DNA from: an uncultured Christensenellaceae bacterium
Lineage (GTDB): Bacteria; Bacillota; Clostridia; Christensenellales; UBA3700
Assembly (NCBI GenBank): GCA_944381365.1
Contig: CALWKW010000003.1
Coordinates: forward strand, 99,371 to 163,370
Length of the DNA: 64,000 bases
Direction of reading: 5' to 3'
Notes under the pieces: model-generated
The model's input: the letters and a program-made list of their open reading frames with translations, nothing else
What the model was told of the DNA's origin: nothing
The model's database searches: none
Made by a program: the position numbers and the translations under genes
In this document: piece after piece, positions 44,331-53,371 of the stretch
Layout: every line of letters begins with the position of its first letter
How positions within the stretch are numbered: position 1 is the stretch's first letter

Positions 44331-44359
44331 ATTATAGTCTACCGATAAGCAATAGGCAA
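44331..44359 (-). promoter_or_regulatory. Promoter of the Ppx/GppA gene, probably leaderless
   Basis: TTGCCT (44354-44359), 17 bp, TATAAT (44331-44336) on the minus strand, 7 bases before the ATG. Confidence 0.68.
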
Positions 44360-44407
44360 GAAAAATACAAAATTTTAACAATTTTTTCTAAACTTTTTCA
44401 AAATCAG

Positions 44408-44436
44408 TTGACAACCTCTGATATTTATATTATAGT
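44408..44436 (+). promoter_or_regulatory. Promoter of tRNA-Glu
   Basis: TTGACA (44408-44413), 17 bp, TATAGT (44431-44436), 20 bp before the tRNA. Confidence 0.78.
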
Positions 44437-44456
44437 AAATGAGCAAAATTTGTTTT

Positions 44457-44531
44457 GGCTCCGTGGTCAAGCGGTTAAGACATCGCCCTTTCACGGCGGT
44501 AACACGAGTTCGATTCTCGTCGGAGTCACCA
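44457..44531 (+). tRNA. tRNA-Glu (TTC)
   Basis: 75 bases with encoded CCA. Acceptor GGCTCCG pairs with CGGAGTC, anticodon stem-loop CGCCCTTTCACGGCG gives TTC, T arm AGTTCGATTCT. Confidence 0.97.
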
Positions 44532-44533
44532 CG

Positions 44534-44563
44534 AAAATACACTCAAACTTGAGTGTATTTTTC
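44534..44563 (+). terminator. Terminator of tRNA-Glu
   Basis: AAATACACTCAA and TTGAGTGTATTTTT hairpin right after the tRNA. Confidence 0.9.
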
Positions 44564-44621
44564 TTTTGCTTTATTTTTTTATTTTCTAATATCGTATAGA
44601 TTATATCAATATTTATTTAAA

Positions 44622-44652
44622 ATAAAAAACTCGCCTTTTATAAAGCGAGTTT
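44622..44652 (-). terminator. Terminator of the small HTH/phosphatase unit
   Basis: On the minus strand AACTCGC and GCGAGTT pair with a following T run directly after the stop codon at 44652. Confidence 0.85.
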
Positions 44653-44867
44653 TATTCATTTTTGCCTTTATCGTGATATTCTTCAAACAAGTCATTCGGA
44701 GTACATTCCAAAATATCGCAAAGGGACTGAAGATTGTTGAATTTTATGCCACTTGTTTGGTTGTTGACAATCTTGTTGAAGTTTTGATAGCTCAATCCCA
44801 TTTGCATATAAAGCCAATATTTTGACTTGCCTTTTTCCTTTAAAATCTCATCTATCCTAAGTTTTAT
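44652..44867 (-). CDS. Small XRE-type HTH protein without a normal start codon
   Basis: A coherent 71-residue Cro/C1-like domain: IKLRIDEILKEKGKSKYWLY, MQMGLSYQNFNKIV, then SLCDILECTPNDLFEEYHDK. Related small regulators begin with a Met-Ile/Lys-Leu-Arg stretch, so the protein should start near 44867. There the frame has no ATG, GTG or TTG: upstream codons run back to a TAG with only ATA, ATC and similar triplets. An ATG at 44878-44880 lies in another frame, four bases out. Either a rare start (ATA after AAGG) is used or a small indel has broken the gene. It directly follows the phosphatase gene and has its own terminator. Confidence 0.6.
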   Translation of the reverse strand: MKLRIDEILKEKGKSKYWLYMQMGLSYQNFNKIVNNQTSGIKFNNLQSLCDILECTPNDLFEEYHDKGKNE

Positions 44868-44889
44868 ACTTACCTTATCATTATCGATT

Positions 44890-45342
44890 TTACTTTTCTA
44901 AAAATTCAAACAATGCCTCGCAGCCTGCTTTTATATCCTCATAAGTCTTGTCAAAATCGCCTGTATACCAAGGGTCTGCGACATCGGCTTTGCTGTGCAC
45001 AAATTCCAACATGGAATGGATTTTCCCTTCACTATCGCCGCCGAAAATTCTCAGCATATTGACAATGTTGTAGCTGTCCATTCCCACAAACATATCATAT
45101 TGGTCATAATCGCTCTTTTTGAGCTGGACAGCATACTTCCCATCACAGCTTATGCCGTATTCTGCAAGTTTTCTTTTTGTACCTCTGTGTACGGGAGAGC
45201 CAATCTCCTCGGTGCTTGTGGCAGATGACACGATAAGATAATCTTTTTGCTTACCTTCTCTTTTTACGATATCCTTGAATACAAATTCTGCCATTGGCGA
45301 ACGACAAATATTGCCGTGGCATACAAACATGATTTTGTGCAT
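44890..45342 (-). CDS. Low-molecular-weight protein-tyrosine phosphatase
   Basis: Small cytoplasmic phosphatase of 150 residues. The P-loop CHGNICRS begins at Cys8 with Arg14, following the CX5R rule, and the general acid Asp is in VADPWYTGDF near residue 122. In other bacteria such enzymes dephosphorylate tyrosine kinases of capsule or stress pathways, or arginine phosphate; no kinase is nearby here. No clear ribosome binding site precedes the ATG. It is followed after 22 bp by the small HTH frame. Confidence 0.92.
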   Translation of the reverse strand: MHKIMFVCHGNICRSPMAEFVFKDIVKREGKQKDYLIVSSATSTEEIGSPVHRGTKRKLAEYGISCDGKYAVQLKKSDYDQYDMFVGMDSYNIVNMLRIFGGDSEGKIHSMLEFVHSKADVADPWYTGDFDKTYEDIKAGCEALFEFLEK

Positions 45343-45469
45343 AATTTCTTGAAAATAATTGTTTTGTGATTTAGTATTGATTTGATTTTATGGCTATTTA
45401 TATAATTTAAGCCTTAGGTAAATTATATAAATACTTTTATACTATTATTTATATATCTATAATAAAAAA

Positions 45470-46204
45470 TCAGTACTCTACGCTGTAAAGATACAATCCG
45501 CAAGCCTCGAGAGTCTTTCCCGTCATTACATGTCTTTTTGAATCTATCATTTGTATAATGTCTTCAGGGGCAAATCTGCCTCGTCCTACATCTATTAAAG
45601 TGCCTGCGATAATGCGTACCATATTGTGCAAAAAGCCGTTTCCCGTAACATAGATAAACAAGTCTTCGCCCTCGCAATCTATATGCAGGTCATAAATAGT
45701 CCTTATGGTATTTTCTTTTTCTTCGTCCGCAAGCATAAAAGCTCTGAAGTCGTGCTCTCCTATAAAAAACTGACATGCTTTTTTCATTTTTTCTATATCC
45801 AAATCATAAAAGCATATATGATAATATAGTCTTTTCAGCGGAGAATGAATTTTGGACAGACAGACTTTGTAGAGGTATGTCTTTTTCTTGGCATCGAATC
45901 TTGCGTGAAAATCATCACTTACTCTTTCGCAAGAATTGACTGCTATATCTTTGGGTAGCATAGTGTTTATGCTATAACCGAATGAGCTTGTATCAAATTG
46001 TTTTTCTGTATCGAAATGCACTACCTGATTGAGAGCATGCACTCCCGCATCTGTTCTTCCGCTGGGTTGGACAATGATATTTTCCTGAAATCTTGTGGAC
46101 AATACTCTCTCGAGTTCTGCCTGAACGGTAGGCAATCCGTTTTGTCTTTGAAAGCCATAATATCTTCCGCCGTCATAGCAAATCGTCAACTTATATCTTG
46201 CCAT
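45470..46204 (-). CDS. truA: tRNA pseudouridine(38-40) synthase TruA
   Basis: Modifies uridines 38-40 in the tRNA anticodon arm. 244 residues, normal for the family, with the catalytic block SGRTDAGVHALNQVVHF (Asp52), LPKDIAVNSCERV, FHARFDAKKKTYLYKV and the ending NGFLHNMVRIIAGTLIDVG. It sits one base after ecfT, at the end of the ecfA1-ecfA2-ecfT-truA operon, an order common in Bacillota. Confidence 0.95.
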   Translation of the reverse strand: MARYKLTICYDGGRYYGFQRQNGLPTVQAELERVLSTRFQENIIVQPSGRTDAGVHALNQVVHFDTEKQFDTSSFGYSINTMLPKDIAVNSCERVSDDFHARFDAKKKTYLYKVCLSKIHSPLKRLYYHICFYDLDIEKMKKACQFFIGEHDFRAFMLADEEKENTIRTIYDLHIDCEGEDLFIYVTGNGFLHNMVRIIAGTLIDVGRGRFAPEDIIQMIDSKRHVMTGKTLEACGLYLYSVEY

Positions 46205-46205
46205 A

Positions 46206-47105
46206 TCATACCGCCAATTTAAAGAAGTTGTAAATCAAAATATCAAGTCCCTCTATCTTAAATCCGCCAAGGTCGGGAGCTCCTGCCAAAGAAGTCACGA
46301 GGTATTTGTCCAAAAAGATAATTACCACAAAAGCCACTACACCCAAAAATGCAAAAATATCGCTTTTTCTTACTTTGAATACTTTCATTTTTGTACGCTT
46401 CGATGACGCATTATAACATCTTGCGTCAAGTGCATCGGCAAGCTCGTCAGCTTTTCTGAAAGCACTGACAAACAAAGGTATCAAAACAGGCAGCATAGCT
46501 TTTATTTTTTTGAAAAAATTCGAGCTGTCTATATCCGCACCTCTAGCTTTTTGGGCCATCATAATCTTGTCCGTTTCTTCGATAAGACCAGGGATAAATC
46601 TCAATGCAATCGACATAATGATAGCAAGGTCATGAACAGGGATTTTGATATAGCTCAAAGGCTTTAAAAGATACTCTAAAGCATCTGTAAGCTCGGTAGG
46701 AGTGGTAGTAAAAGTAAGTATGGACGAGCCGATTACCAAAAGGGTAAATCTTAGAGCCATTTTGATAGCAAAGTTTATGCCCTGATCGGTAATGCTCATA
46801 TCAATTTTGCCAAGTTTTATAGGAACGAGCACATTGCCCGAAGATGTAAAAAATATGTTGATTATCGCAGTAAATATAAGCAAAAACAAAATGCCTTTTA
46901 TGCTTTTCAAGACAATCTTATAAGGCACATGCGATACGGCGATTATTATCGTGACAGCCAGATACATAAACACAAACATCGTATATGACACGATAAAAAA
47001 TACCGAAAGCATAAACAAAAATGTTACCAAAATTTTTATTCTGGCATCCAATGAATGAATAAAAGATTTTACGGGATAATATTGTCCGAATGAAATATCT
47101 CTCAT
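46206..47105 (-). CDS. ecfT: ECF transporter transmembrane component EcfT
   Basis: Shared membrane component that couples the two ATPases to interchangeable vitamin-binding S-components. 299 residues with about five to six membrane segments, N-terminal YYPVKSFIHSLDARIKIL and two coupling motifs rich in Ala-Arg-Gly: MAQKARGADID and ELADALDARCYN, which contact the ATPases. It overlaps ecfA2 by 4 bp and abuts truA. One likely client is the ThiT-like protein at 11.8 kb. Confidence 0.93.
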   Translation of the reverse strand: MRDISFGQYYPVKSFIHSLDARIKILVTFLFMLSVFFIVSYTMFVFMYLAVTIIIAVSHVPYKIVLKSIKGILFLLIFTAIINIFFTSSGNVLVPIKLGKIDMSITDQGINFAIKMALRFTLLVIGSSILTFTTTPTELTDALEYLLKPLSYIKIPVHDLAIIMSIALRFIPGLIEETDKIMMAQKARGADIDSSNFFKKIKAMLPVLIPLFVSAFRKADELADALDARCYNASSKRTKMKVFKVRKSDIFAFLGVVAFVVIIFLDKYLVTSLAGAPDLGGFKIEGLDILIYNFFKLAV

Positions 47106-48187
47106 CTTTTGTCCCTCTTTTGTTTTTGCTGATTTACGATAATTTCGTCTTTATTATCTTTTTTATTGTCGTCAATTTTATCTTCTTGAGATTCTTCGAT
47201 GTGTTTGTCTGAAGATTCATTTATATTTTGACAATCATCGCCTTCTTTGTTGTCTTTTGCAATCCACTTATGCGAAAAGTCATACATATCGAAAGCGGCT
47301 TTTTGAGCATCGATATTCGTATTATGTTTTTTATTATAAAGCTCGACAATGTTTTTGAGCAAGTCTTCTGCCGTGACTATATTATTAGAGATATTTATAC
47401 CCTTATATCTCAAGGCGTTTGCTATTTTTACGGCTCTGGGGATATCTAGCCCTATGGCTTGAAGTTGTCTTGAATGTTTGAAAAGCTCTTGCATAGGCTC
47501 GTCATAGACGATATGAGAATCGTTGAAAACAACAATCCTGTTTGCAAATCTAGTAATTTCGTCTATATCGTGAGAAATAACCACTATCGTGGGCGAGCAA
47601 TGCTCTTTGAGATGTCTTATCAGATTGAGAATTTGCTCTTTGCCGTAAGGGTCCAATCCTGCGGTAGGCTCGTCTAGTATGAGCATTTTTGGACGCATGG
47701 CGATTATGCCTGCAATCGCTACTCTTCTCTTTTGTCCGCCCGAAAGTTCAAAAGGGGCTCTGTCTTTGACCTTTTCATAGTCAAGTCCCACCATTTCGAT
47801 AGCCTCTTTGACTCTCTCTTTTATCTCCTCGTTTGAAAGTCCGAGATTTTTGGGACCGAAAGCCACATCTTTTTCTACCGTATCGGCAAAAAGCTGATAT
47901 TCGGGATATTGGAATACCATACCTACCTGACTGCGAAGCTCCTTGAGATTGACTTTGGGACGCTTTTGAGAAGTAAGTTTGATATCAAAAATTTCTATTT
48001 CGCCTTCCTGAGGTTTTATAAGACCGTTTATGTGCTGGATAAATGTGCTTTTTCCGCTTCCCGTATGTCCTATGATACCCAAAAAGTCTCCCTCGTTTAT
48101 CGTGAGATTGATATCGTCAAGGGCTTTTTTCTCATAAGGCGTACCTTTGCTGTATGTGAAGGAGAGATTTTTTATAACAATCGGCAT
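47102..48187 (-). CDS. ecfA2: ECF transporter ATPase EcfA2, with extended tail
   Basis: Second ATPase of the ECF module. Walker A GHTGSGKST, Q-loop VFQYPEYQLF, signature LSGGQKRRVAIAG, Walker B MLILDEPTAGLD and the H-loop VISHDID are intact. I start at the ATG at 48187 (MPIVIKNLSFTYSKG), which has GAGGAGGA a little upstream and overlaps ecfA1 by 16 bp; longer in-frame sequence upstream is antisense-like. The protein is 361 residues because of a highly charged C-terminal tail of about 60 residues (DKHIEESQEDKIDDNKKDNK) not found in typical members of about 290. Confidence 0.93.
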   Translation of the reverse strand: MPIVIKNLSFTYSKGTPYEKKALDDINLTINEGDFLGIIGHTGSGKSTFIQHINGLIKPQEGEIEIFDIKLTSQKRPKVNLKELRSQVGMVFQYPEYQLFADTVEKDVAFGPKNLGLSNEEIKERVKEAIEMVGLDYEKVKDRAPFELSGGQKRRVAIAGIIAMRPKMLILDEPTAGLDPYGKEQILNLIRHLKEHCSPTIVVISHDIDEITRFANRIVVFNDSHIVYDEPMQELFKHSRQLQAIGLDIPRAVKIANALRYKGINISNNIVTAEDLLKNIVELYNKKHNTNIDAQKAAFDMYDFSHKWIAKDNKEGDDCQNINESSDKHIEESQEDKIDDNKKDNKDEIIVNQQKQKRDKR

Positions 48188-49008
48188 AAGCTGTCTATCA
48201 AATCCTCCTCTTTTGTGATTTCGCCCGTATCGATACCGAGCTTTGCCAAGGATATGGCAAATTGAGTATCCCAAGGTACGGCAAGTTTTATATTCTTCAG
48301 TTCTTCATAATGCCTGAACACATTCTGAGGCGTATCGTCAAAAGCAATTTCGCCGTCATTCATGACGATAAGTCTGTCTGCTCCCAATGCCTCTTCCATA
48401 AAGTGAGTAATATGAATAATGGTCATTCCCTCTTGTTTGTTGAGCTCGTGAGCTACTTTGAGCACTTCGCTTCTTCCCTGAGGATCGAGCATGGCAGTAG
48501 ATTCATCCAATACAAGAATTTTGGGCTTGATAGCAAGCACGCCCGCTATGGCAAGTCGCTGTTTTTGACCGCCGCTCATCTTAAAAGGCGTACCCTTTTT
48601 GTGCTCGAGCATACCTACTTTTGTGAGTGCCCAATCCACTCTTCTTATTATCTCTTCTCTTTCTATACCGAGATTTTCAGGCCCGAAAGCTATATCGTCC
48701 TCTACGATAGAAGCAATCATCTGATTATCGGGATTTTGAAATACCATTCCCACATTTTTGCGAATATCAAACAATTTTTTATTGTCCATTGTCGAGTCGC
48801 CGAAAATTCTCACATCGCCGCTCGTGGGCAAGAGCAAACCATTGAGAAGTTTTGCAAGCGTGCTTTTTCCGCTTCCGTTGTGTCCTACAAGTGCGACAAA
48901 AGAGCCTTCTTCTATCTCCAAAGAAAGCTTCTTGATTGCCTCAACCGTATCGGGCTGATTGGCATTGTAAGAAAAGCAAACATCTTTTAAGAGTACGGCT
49001 CGTGCCAT
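48172..49008 (-). CDS. ecfA1: ECF transporter ATPase EcfA1
   Basis: First ATPase of the ECF module, 278 residues. Walker A GHNGSGKST, Q-loop VFQNPDNQM, signature MSGGQKQRLAIAG, Walker B ILVLDESTAMLD (Glu present, with Ser in place of Pro as is usual for EcfA1) and H-loop ITHFME. TTGAGGAGTT lies before the ATG. First gene of the ecfA1-ecfA2-ecfT-truA operon. Confidence 0.94.
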   Translation of the reverse strand: MARAVLLKDVCFSYNANQPDTVEAIKKLSLEIEEGSFVALVGHNGSGKSTLAKLLNGLLLPTSGDVRIFGDSTMDNKKLFDIRKNVGMVFQNPDNQMIASIVEDDIAFGPENLGIEREEIIRRVDWALTKVGMLEHKKGTPFKMSGGQKQRLAIAGVLAIKPKILVLDESTAMLDPQGRSEVLKVAHELNKQEGMTIIHITHFMEEALGADRLIVMNDGEIAFDDTPQNVFRHYEELKNIKLAVPWDTQFAISLAKLGIDTGEITKEEDLIDSLCRLL

Positions 49009-49247
49009 TTCAAACTCCTCAAATCGTAATAATTTTTTAGATATTATACCATAACAAGAGAATTTTTACAAATATATTATGTAAATTCAGATTTATAAAT
49101 AAAAAAACATTTATTGCCTGTAAAAAATACATGCAAAAAAATAATAAACAAATAGATATTTTAATATACTTTTATCTTATGAGCGATAAAAGATGTCGAA
49201 GTCCTGCCCGATATCTTTTGCGTTTTGTATCGCCCATTTTTTATCAA
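49009..49247. other. Spacer with an extended hairpin
   Basis: No gene. Between 49180 and 49234 nested complementary segments (GCGATA with TATCGC, AAAAGATGTCG with CGATATCTTTT) form a long stem on either strand, ending in CATTTTTTA on the plus side. It follows the DUF6440 gene stop and may end its transcript or be a small structured RNA. Confidence 0.5.
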
Positions 49248-49448
49248 TCAAAAAGATTTGCAATCATCTCTTTCCAAAGGCGTGATTAAAGGCTTTCCGT
49301 TTGCGTCCAACAAGGGAGTAATACCGCCTGCATATCCCGAGAATTTAAAAAGATAATTCACTCCCGTTACTTTATCTATCCATATCTCGCAGCCGTCCAT
49401 CATTCCCTGACTATACACCTTCATAAATCTCTTGTCTTTGTCTGTCAT
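49248..49448 (-). CDS. DUF6440-like small protein
   Basis: A 66-residue protein. The pattern of a GMMDG turn, IWIDKVTGVNYLF, a GYAGGITPLLD block and GKPLITP is what I recall for DUF6440, a family common in Clostridia with no known role. No signal peptide or membrane segment. AGGAG lies before the start codon. It is a single-gene unit between ecfA1 and the pyruvate:ferredoxin oxidoreductase gene. Confidence 0.75.
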   Translation of the reverse strand: MTDKDKRFMKVYSQGMMDGCEIWIDKVTGVNYLFKFSGYAGGITPLLDANGKPLITPLERDDCKSF

Positions 49449-49574
49449 AATTCTTTTCTCCTGTCGTTTTTTTAATTATATCCTATAATATGTTTGTGCG
49501 TCAACACCTATCATTTTGCCAGCTTAAACAAAACTTTTAAAAGCAATTTCCCGCTATAATTTTGTCCAAATTCA

Positions 49575-49604
49575 TTGACTAATACAAAGTATATATATTA
49601 TAAT
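49575..49604 (+). promoter_or_regulatory. Promoter of the pyruvate:ferredoxin oxidoreductase gene
   Basis: TTGACT (49575-49580), 18-bp spacer, TATAAT (49599-49604), followed by ACGGAGGT before the ATG at 49646. Confidence 0.7.
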
Positions 49605-49645
49605 TAAAAAGATTAAAAACAATCCTAACGGAGGTAAATTTTATA

Positions 49646-52600
49646 ATGAGTAAGAAAATGACTATTGATGGTAATACAGCCGCTGCTCATATCGCTTATG
49701 CGTTCAGCGAAGTCGCTGCTATTTATCCTATCACTCCTTCTTCCCCTATGGCAGAAAACTGCGATGAGTGGGCTACTGCCGGAAGAAAGAATATTTTCGG
49801 TCAAGTATTGAAAATTGTCGAGATGCAATCAGAAGCAGGTGCTGCCGGTGCCGTACACGGCTCTTTGATGGCAGGTGCTTTGACCACTACTTTCACCGCA
49901 AGCCAAGGTCTTCTTTTGATGATCCCCAATATGTACAAGATTGCCGGTGAACTCACACCCTGCGTATTCCATGTAAGTGCTCGTGCACTCGCTTATCACG
50001 CACTCAATATCTTCGGCGACCATTCAGATGTTATGGCTTGCCGTCAGACAGGTTTTGCTATGCTTTGCTCCAACTCTGTACAAGAAGTTATGGACCTCGC
50101 ATTCGTAGCTCACCTCGCTACTCTCAAATCTAAAGTACCTTTTATGCACTTCTTTGACGGTTTCAGAACTTCTCACGAAGTTTCCAAGATTGAAGTGACT
50201 GACTATGCAGACATCAAGGCTCTCGTAGACAAGAAGTATGCTAAGTACATAGATGACTTCAAAAAGCGTGCTCTCAACCCTGAACATCCTGTTCAGAAAG
50301 GTACCGCTCAGAATCCCGATATCTACTTCCAGAACCGTGAAGCTTGCAACAGCTATTACAATGCTGTTCCTGAAATTGTCGCAGAAGCTATGGAAGATGT
50401 AAAGGCTATCACCGGTCGTGAATACAAGCCTTATCAATATTATGGTGCAAAAGACGCTAAGTCTATCATCGTATTGATGGGTAGCGGTGCAGATGCCGTG
50501 ACAGAAACAGTAGATTACCTCAACGCAAAGGGTGGCAAGTACGGCGTTCTTAAAGTAAGATTGTTCCGTCCTTTCGCTTCCAAGATGTTTGCTGACGCTA
50601 TCCCCGCAAGCGTAAAGAATATCGTAGTACTCGACAGAGTAAAAGAATGCGGTAGTGCAGGCGAACCTTTGTACCTCGATGTAGTAGCTGCTCTCAACGA
50701 GACAGGCAGAAAAGATGTCAACATTACATGCGGCAGATACGGTCTCGGCAGCAAGGAATTTACTCCTTCTATGATAAATGCAATCTACAAAAATGTAGAA
50801 AGCAAGAACCCCAAGAACCACTTCACTGTTGGTATCGTGGACGATGTCACAAACAACTCTATCGAAGTCACAGAAAAAATCGATGCTGCTCCCAAGGGCA
50901 CTATCTCTTGCAAATTCTACGGTCTCGGCTCTGACGGTACTGTGGGCAGCAACAAAAACTCTATCAAGATTATCGGTGACTATACAGAAAAATATGCTCA
51001 GGCATACTTCGCTTATGACTCCAAGAAGTCCGGCGGTATTACTGTATCACACTTGAGATTCGGCGATACACCTATCAAGAGTTCTTACCTCATTGACCAA
51101 GCTGACTTCGTAGCTTGTCACAATCCTTCTTATGTCACAAAATACGATATGATAAGCGACCTCAAAGAAGGCGGCACATTCTTGCTCAACTCTCCTTGGA
51201 CTGTTGAAGACATGAACAAGCACCTCCCTGCTAGCATGAAAAATGCTATCGCTAAAAAGCATATCAAATTCTATAATATCGATGCTATCAAGGTTGTAAG
51301 CGAAATCGGTCTCGGAAATCGTATTTCCACAACAATGCAGGCATGTTTCTTCAAGCTCGCTAATGTAATTGATTATGCAGAAGCTGACAAGCACATGAAA
51401 GAGTTTGTTGTTAAGTCCTTCTCCAAGAAAGGCGAAAAGGTCGTAAACATGAACTTTGCTGCTATCGACCATGCTATTGCAAACATCAAGGCTATAGATT
51501 ATCCTGCTGATTGGGCTACTACCACAGAAGGTGCAGTAGTTAAGCCTACCACAGATGACGAATACTTCACAAAGATTATCTCTCCTATCCTTGCTCAGGA
51601 AGGCGATAAACTCCCTGTATCCGCATTCTTGGATCATGCAGACGGTACCGTTCCTACAGGCACAACCAAGTTTGAAAAGCGTGGTATTGCCGTTAAGGTT
51701 CCTGTATGGGTAAAGGAAAACTGCTTGCAGTGTAACCAGTGTTCTTTCGTTTGTCCTCACGCATCTATCATTCCTGTAGCTCAAAAGCCCGAAGCTCTCA
51801 AAGACGCTCCTGCTACTTTTGCTACTGTTGATATGAAGAATCCCAAGGCAAAGGAATACAAGTTCAGAATTCAGGTTTCTCCTCTCGATTGCTCCGGCTG
51901 CGGCAACTGTGCAAACATCTGTCCTGCAAAGGAAAAGGCTCTCGTTATGACAGACCTCGAACAAGCTCTCGCAAACGGCGAAGCAGAAAACTGGAAGTTT
52001 GCTGACGCACTCAATCCCAGCGATGTTCCTATCGCTCGCGATACCGTTATCGGCAGCCAATTCAATCGTTCTTTGTTTGAATTCTCCGGTGCTTGTGCAG
52101 GTTGTGGCGAAACTCCTTACCTCAAGGTTATCACTCAGCTTTACGGCGACAGAATGATTATCGCAAACGCTACAGGTTGTTCTTCAATCTACGGCGGTTC
52201 TGCTCCTACATGTCCTTATACAAAGAACAAGAAGGGCGAAGGTCCTGCTTGGGCAAACAGCTTGTTTGAAGACAACGCAGAATTCGGCTTTGGTATTTTG
52301 ACTGCTACAAACCAGAGAAGACAAAAGCTCATGGAAGACATGGAAGCTGTTATGGCTCTCGGCGTTGACAAGGCTCTTAGCGACAAGTTTACCGCTTGGA
52401 TGGAAACATACAATGACGCAAACGCAAACAAGCCTCATTGCGATGAAATCAAGGCTATGATTAAAGATGCTGCGGCAAATGAAAAAGACGCAGAAAAGAA
52501 AGCTCTCCTCGAGAATATCGCTAAGAATACAGATTGCCTCGTTAAGAAGTCTGTTTGGGCATTCGGCGGTGACGGTTGGGCTTACGATATCGGTTACGGC

Positions 52601-53185
52601 GGTCTTGACCATGTTCTCGCTATGGGACAAAACATCAATGTTGTAGTACTCGATACAGAAGTATATTCAAATACAGGCGGTCAGGCTTCTAAGTCATCCC
52701 CTACAGGTGCTGTAGCTAAGTTCGCTGCTGGCGGTAAGGTGACAAAGAAGAAAGACCTCGGCAAGATGGCTATGAGCTATGGATATGTATATGTAGCACA
52801 AGTTGCTATGGGTGCAAATATGAACCAATACATCAATGCACTCAAAGAAGCTGAAGCTTATGACGGACCTTCCCTCATCATCTGCTATGCTCCTTGTATC
52901 AACCACGGTATCAACATGTCAAACAGCCAAATCGAAGAGAAGAAAGCTGTTGCTGCTGGATACTGGCAGTTGTACAGATTCAATCCTACCCTTGCAGAGC
53001 AAGGCAAGAATCCTTTCTCTCTCGACAGCAAGGAAGCTACTGCTGATTACAAAGAATTCTTGCTCGGCGAAAACAGATATGCTCAGCTCGCAAAAGCTAA
53101 GCCTCAAGTCGCTGAAAAGCTCTTTGCTATCAACGAAAAAGAAGCAAAGGAAAGATACGAAGGCTACAAGAAGTTGGCTGACTGA
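49646..53185 (+). CDS. nifJ: Pyruvate:ferredoxin (flavodoxin) oxidoreductase
   Basis: Central enzyme of anaerobic carbon metabolism: pyruvate plus CoA to acetyl-CoA, CO2 and reduced ferredoxin. 1179 residues, the full single-chain form. N-terminal pyrimidine-binding region (IYPITPSSPMAE), two ferredoxin clusters (CLQCNQCSFVCPH near 693 and CSGCGNCANICP near 750), and the C-terminal TPP domain with CAGCGETPY, NATGCSSIYGG, FGGDGWAYDIG and TEVYSNTGGQAS. Codon choice is strongly biased, as expected for an abundant protein. Own promoter, strong ribosome binding site, own terminator. Supports an anaerobic lifestyle. Confidence 0.97.
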   Translation: MSKKMTIDGNTAAAHIAYAFSEVAAIYPITPSSPMAENCDEWATAGRKNIFGQVLKIVEMQSEAGAAGAVHGSLMAGALTTTFTASQGLLLMIPNMYKIAGELTPCVFHVSARALAYHALNIFGDHSDVMACRQTGFAMLCSNSVQEVMDLAFVAHLATLKSKVPFMHFFDGFRTSHEVSKIEVTDYADIKALVDKKYAKYIDDFKKRALNPEHPVQKGTAQNPDIYFQNREACNSYYNAVPEIVAEAMEDVKAITGREYKPYQYYGAKDAKSIIVLMGSGADAVTETVDYLNAKGGKYGVLKVRLFRPFASKMFADAIPASVKNIVVLDRVKECGSAGEPLYLDVVAALNETGRKDVNITCGRYGLGSKEFTPSMINAIYKNVESKNPKNHFTVGIVDDVTNNSIEVTEKIDAAPKGTISCKFYGLGSDGTVGSNKNSIKIIGDYTEKYAQAYFAYDSKKSGGITVSHLRFGDTPIKSSYLIDQADFVACHNPSYVTKYDMISDLKEGGTFLLNSPWTVEDMNKHLPASMKNAIAKKHIKFYNIDAIKVVSEIGLGNRISTTMQACFFKLANVIDYAEADKHMKEFVVKSFSKKGEKVVNMNFAAIDHAIANIKAIDYPADWATTTEGAVVKPTTDDEYFTKIISPILAQEGDKLPVSAFLDHADGTVPTGTTKFEKRGIAVKVPVWVKENCLQCNQCSFVCPHASIIPVAQKPEALKDAPATFATVDMKNPKAKEYKFRIQVSPLDCSGCGNCANICPAKEKALVMTDLEQALANGEAENWKFADALNPSDVPIARDTVIGSQFNRSLFEFSGACAGCGETPYLKVITQLYGDRMIIANATGCSSIYGGSAPTCPYTKNKKGEGPAWANSLFEDNAEFGFGILTATNQRRQKLMEDMEAVMALGVDKALSDKFTAWMETYNDANANKPHCDEIKAMIKDAAANEKDAEKKALLENIAKNTDCLVKKSVWAFGGDGWAYDIGYGGLDHVLAMGQNINVVVLDTEVYSNTGGQASKSSPTGAVAKFAAGGKVTKKKDLGKMAMSYGYVYVAQVAMGANMNQYINALKEAEAYDGPSLIICYAPCINHGINMSNSQIEEKKAVAAGYWQLYRFNPTLAEQGKNPFSLDSKEATADYKEFLLGENRYAQLAKAKPQVAEKLFAINEKEAKERYEGYKKLAD

Positions 53186-53201
53186 TTTCTCAAAGAGATA
53201 T

Positions 53202-53237
53202 AAAAAAGCGGAACAGAAATGTTCCGCTTTTATTTTT
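53202..53237 (+). terminator. Terminator of nifJ
   Basis: AAAGCGGAAC and GTTCCGCTTT pair around AGAAAT, followed by TATTTTTG. Confidence 0.92.
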
Positions 53238-53371
53238 GTTTTGTTAATTTTATTGATTTGTTTATCGGTTTGTTTTTATAAGAATACCTTCAATAAAAAG
53301 CTTATCTATACTTTTTATGATAAATTTGATGTCGCTTATAATGTCTTATTTTTCTTTAGACTATAGCTTTT

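Noticed and set aside
48262..48990. 242-codon plus-strand frame over ecfA1
   Set aside because: Antisense to a confident gene with all ABC motifs; no family resemblance.
50024..52060. Two long minus-strand open frames inside the pyruvate:ferredoxin oxidoreductase gene
   Set aside because: Same cause: biased codon use of nifJ leaves the opposite strand open. No start signals or recognisable protein.
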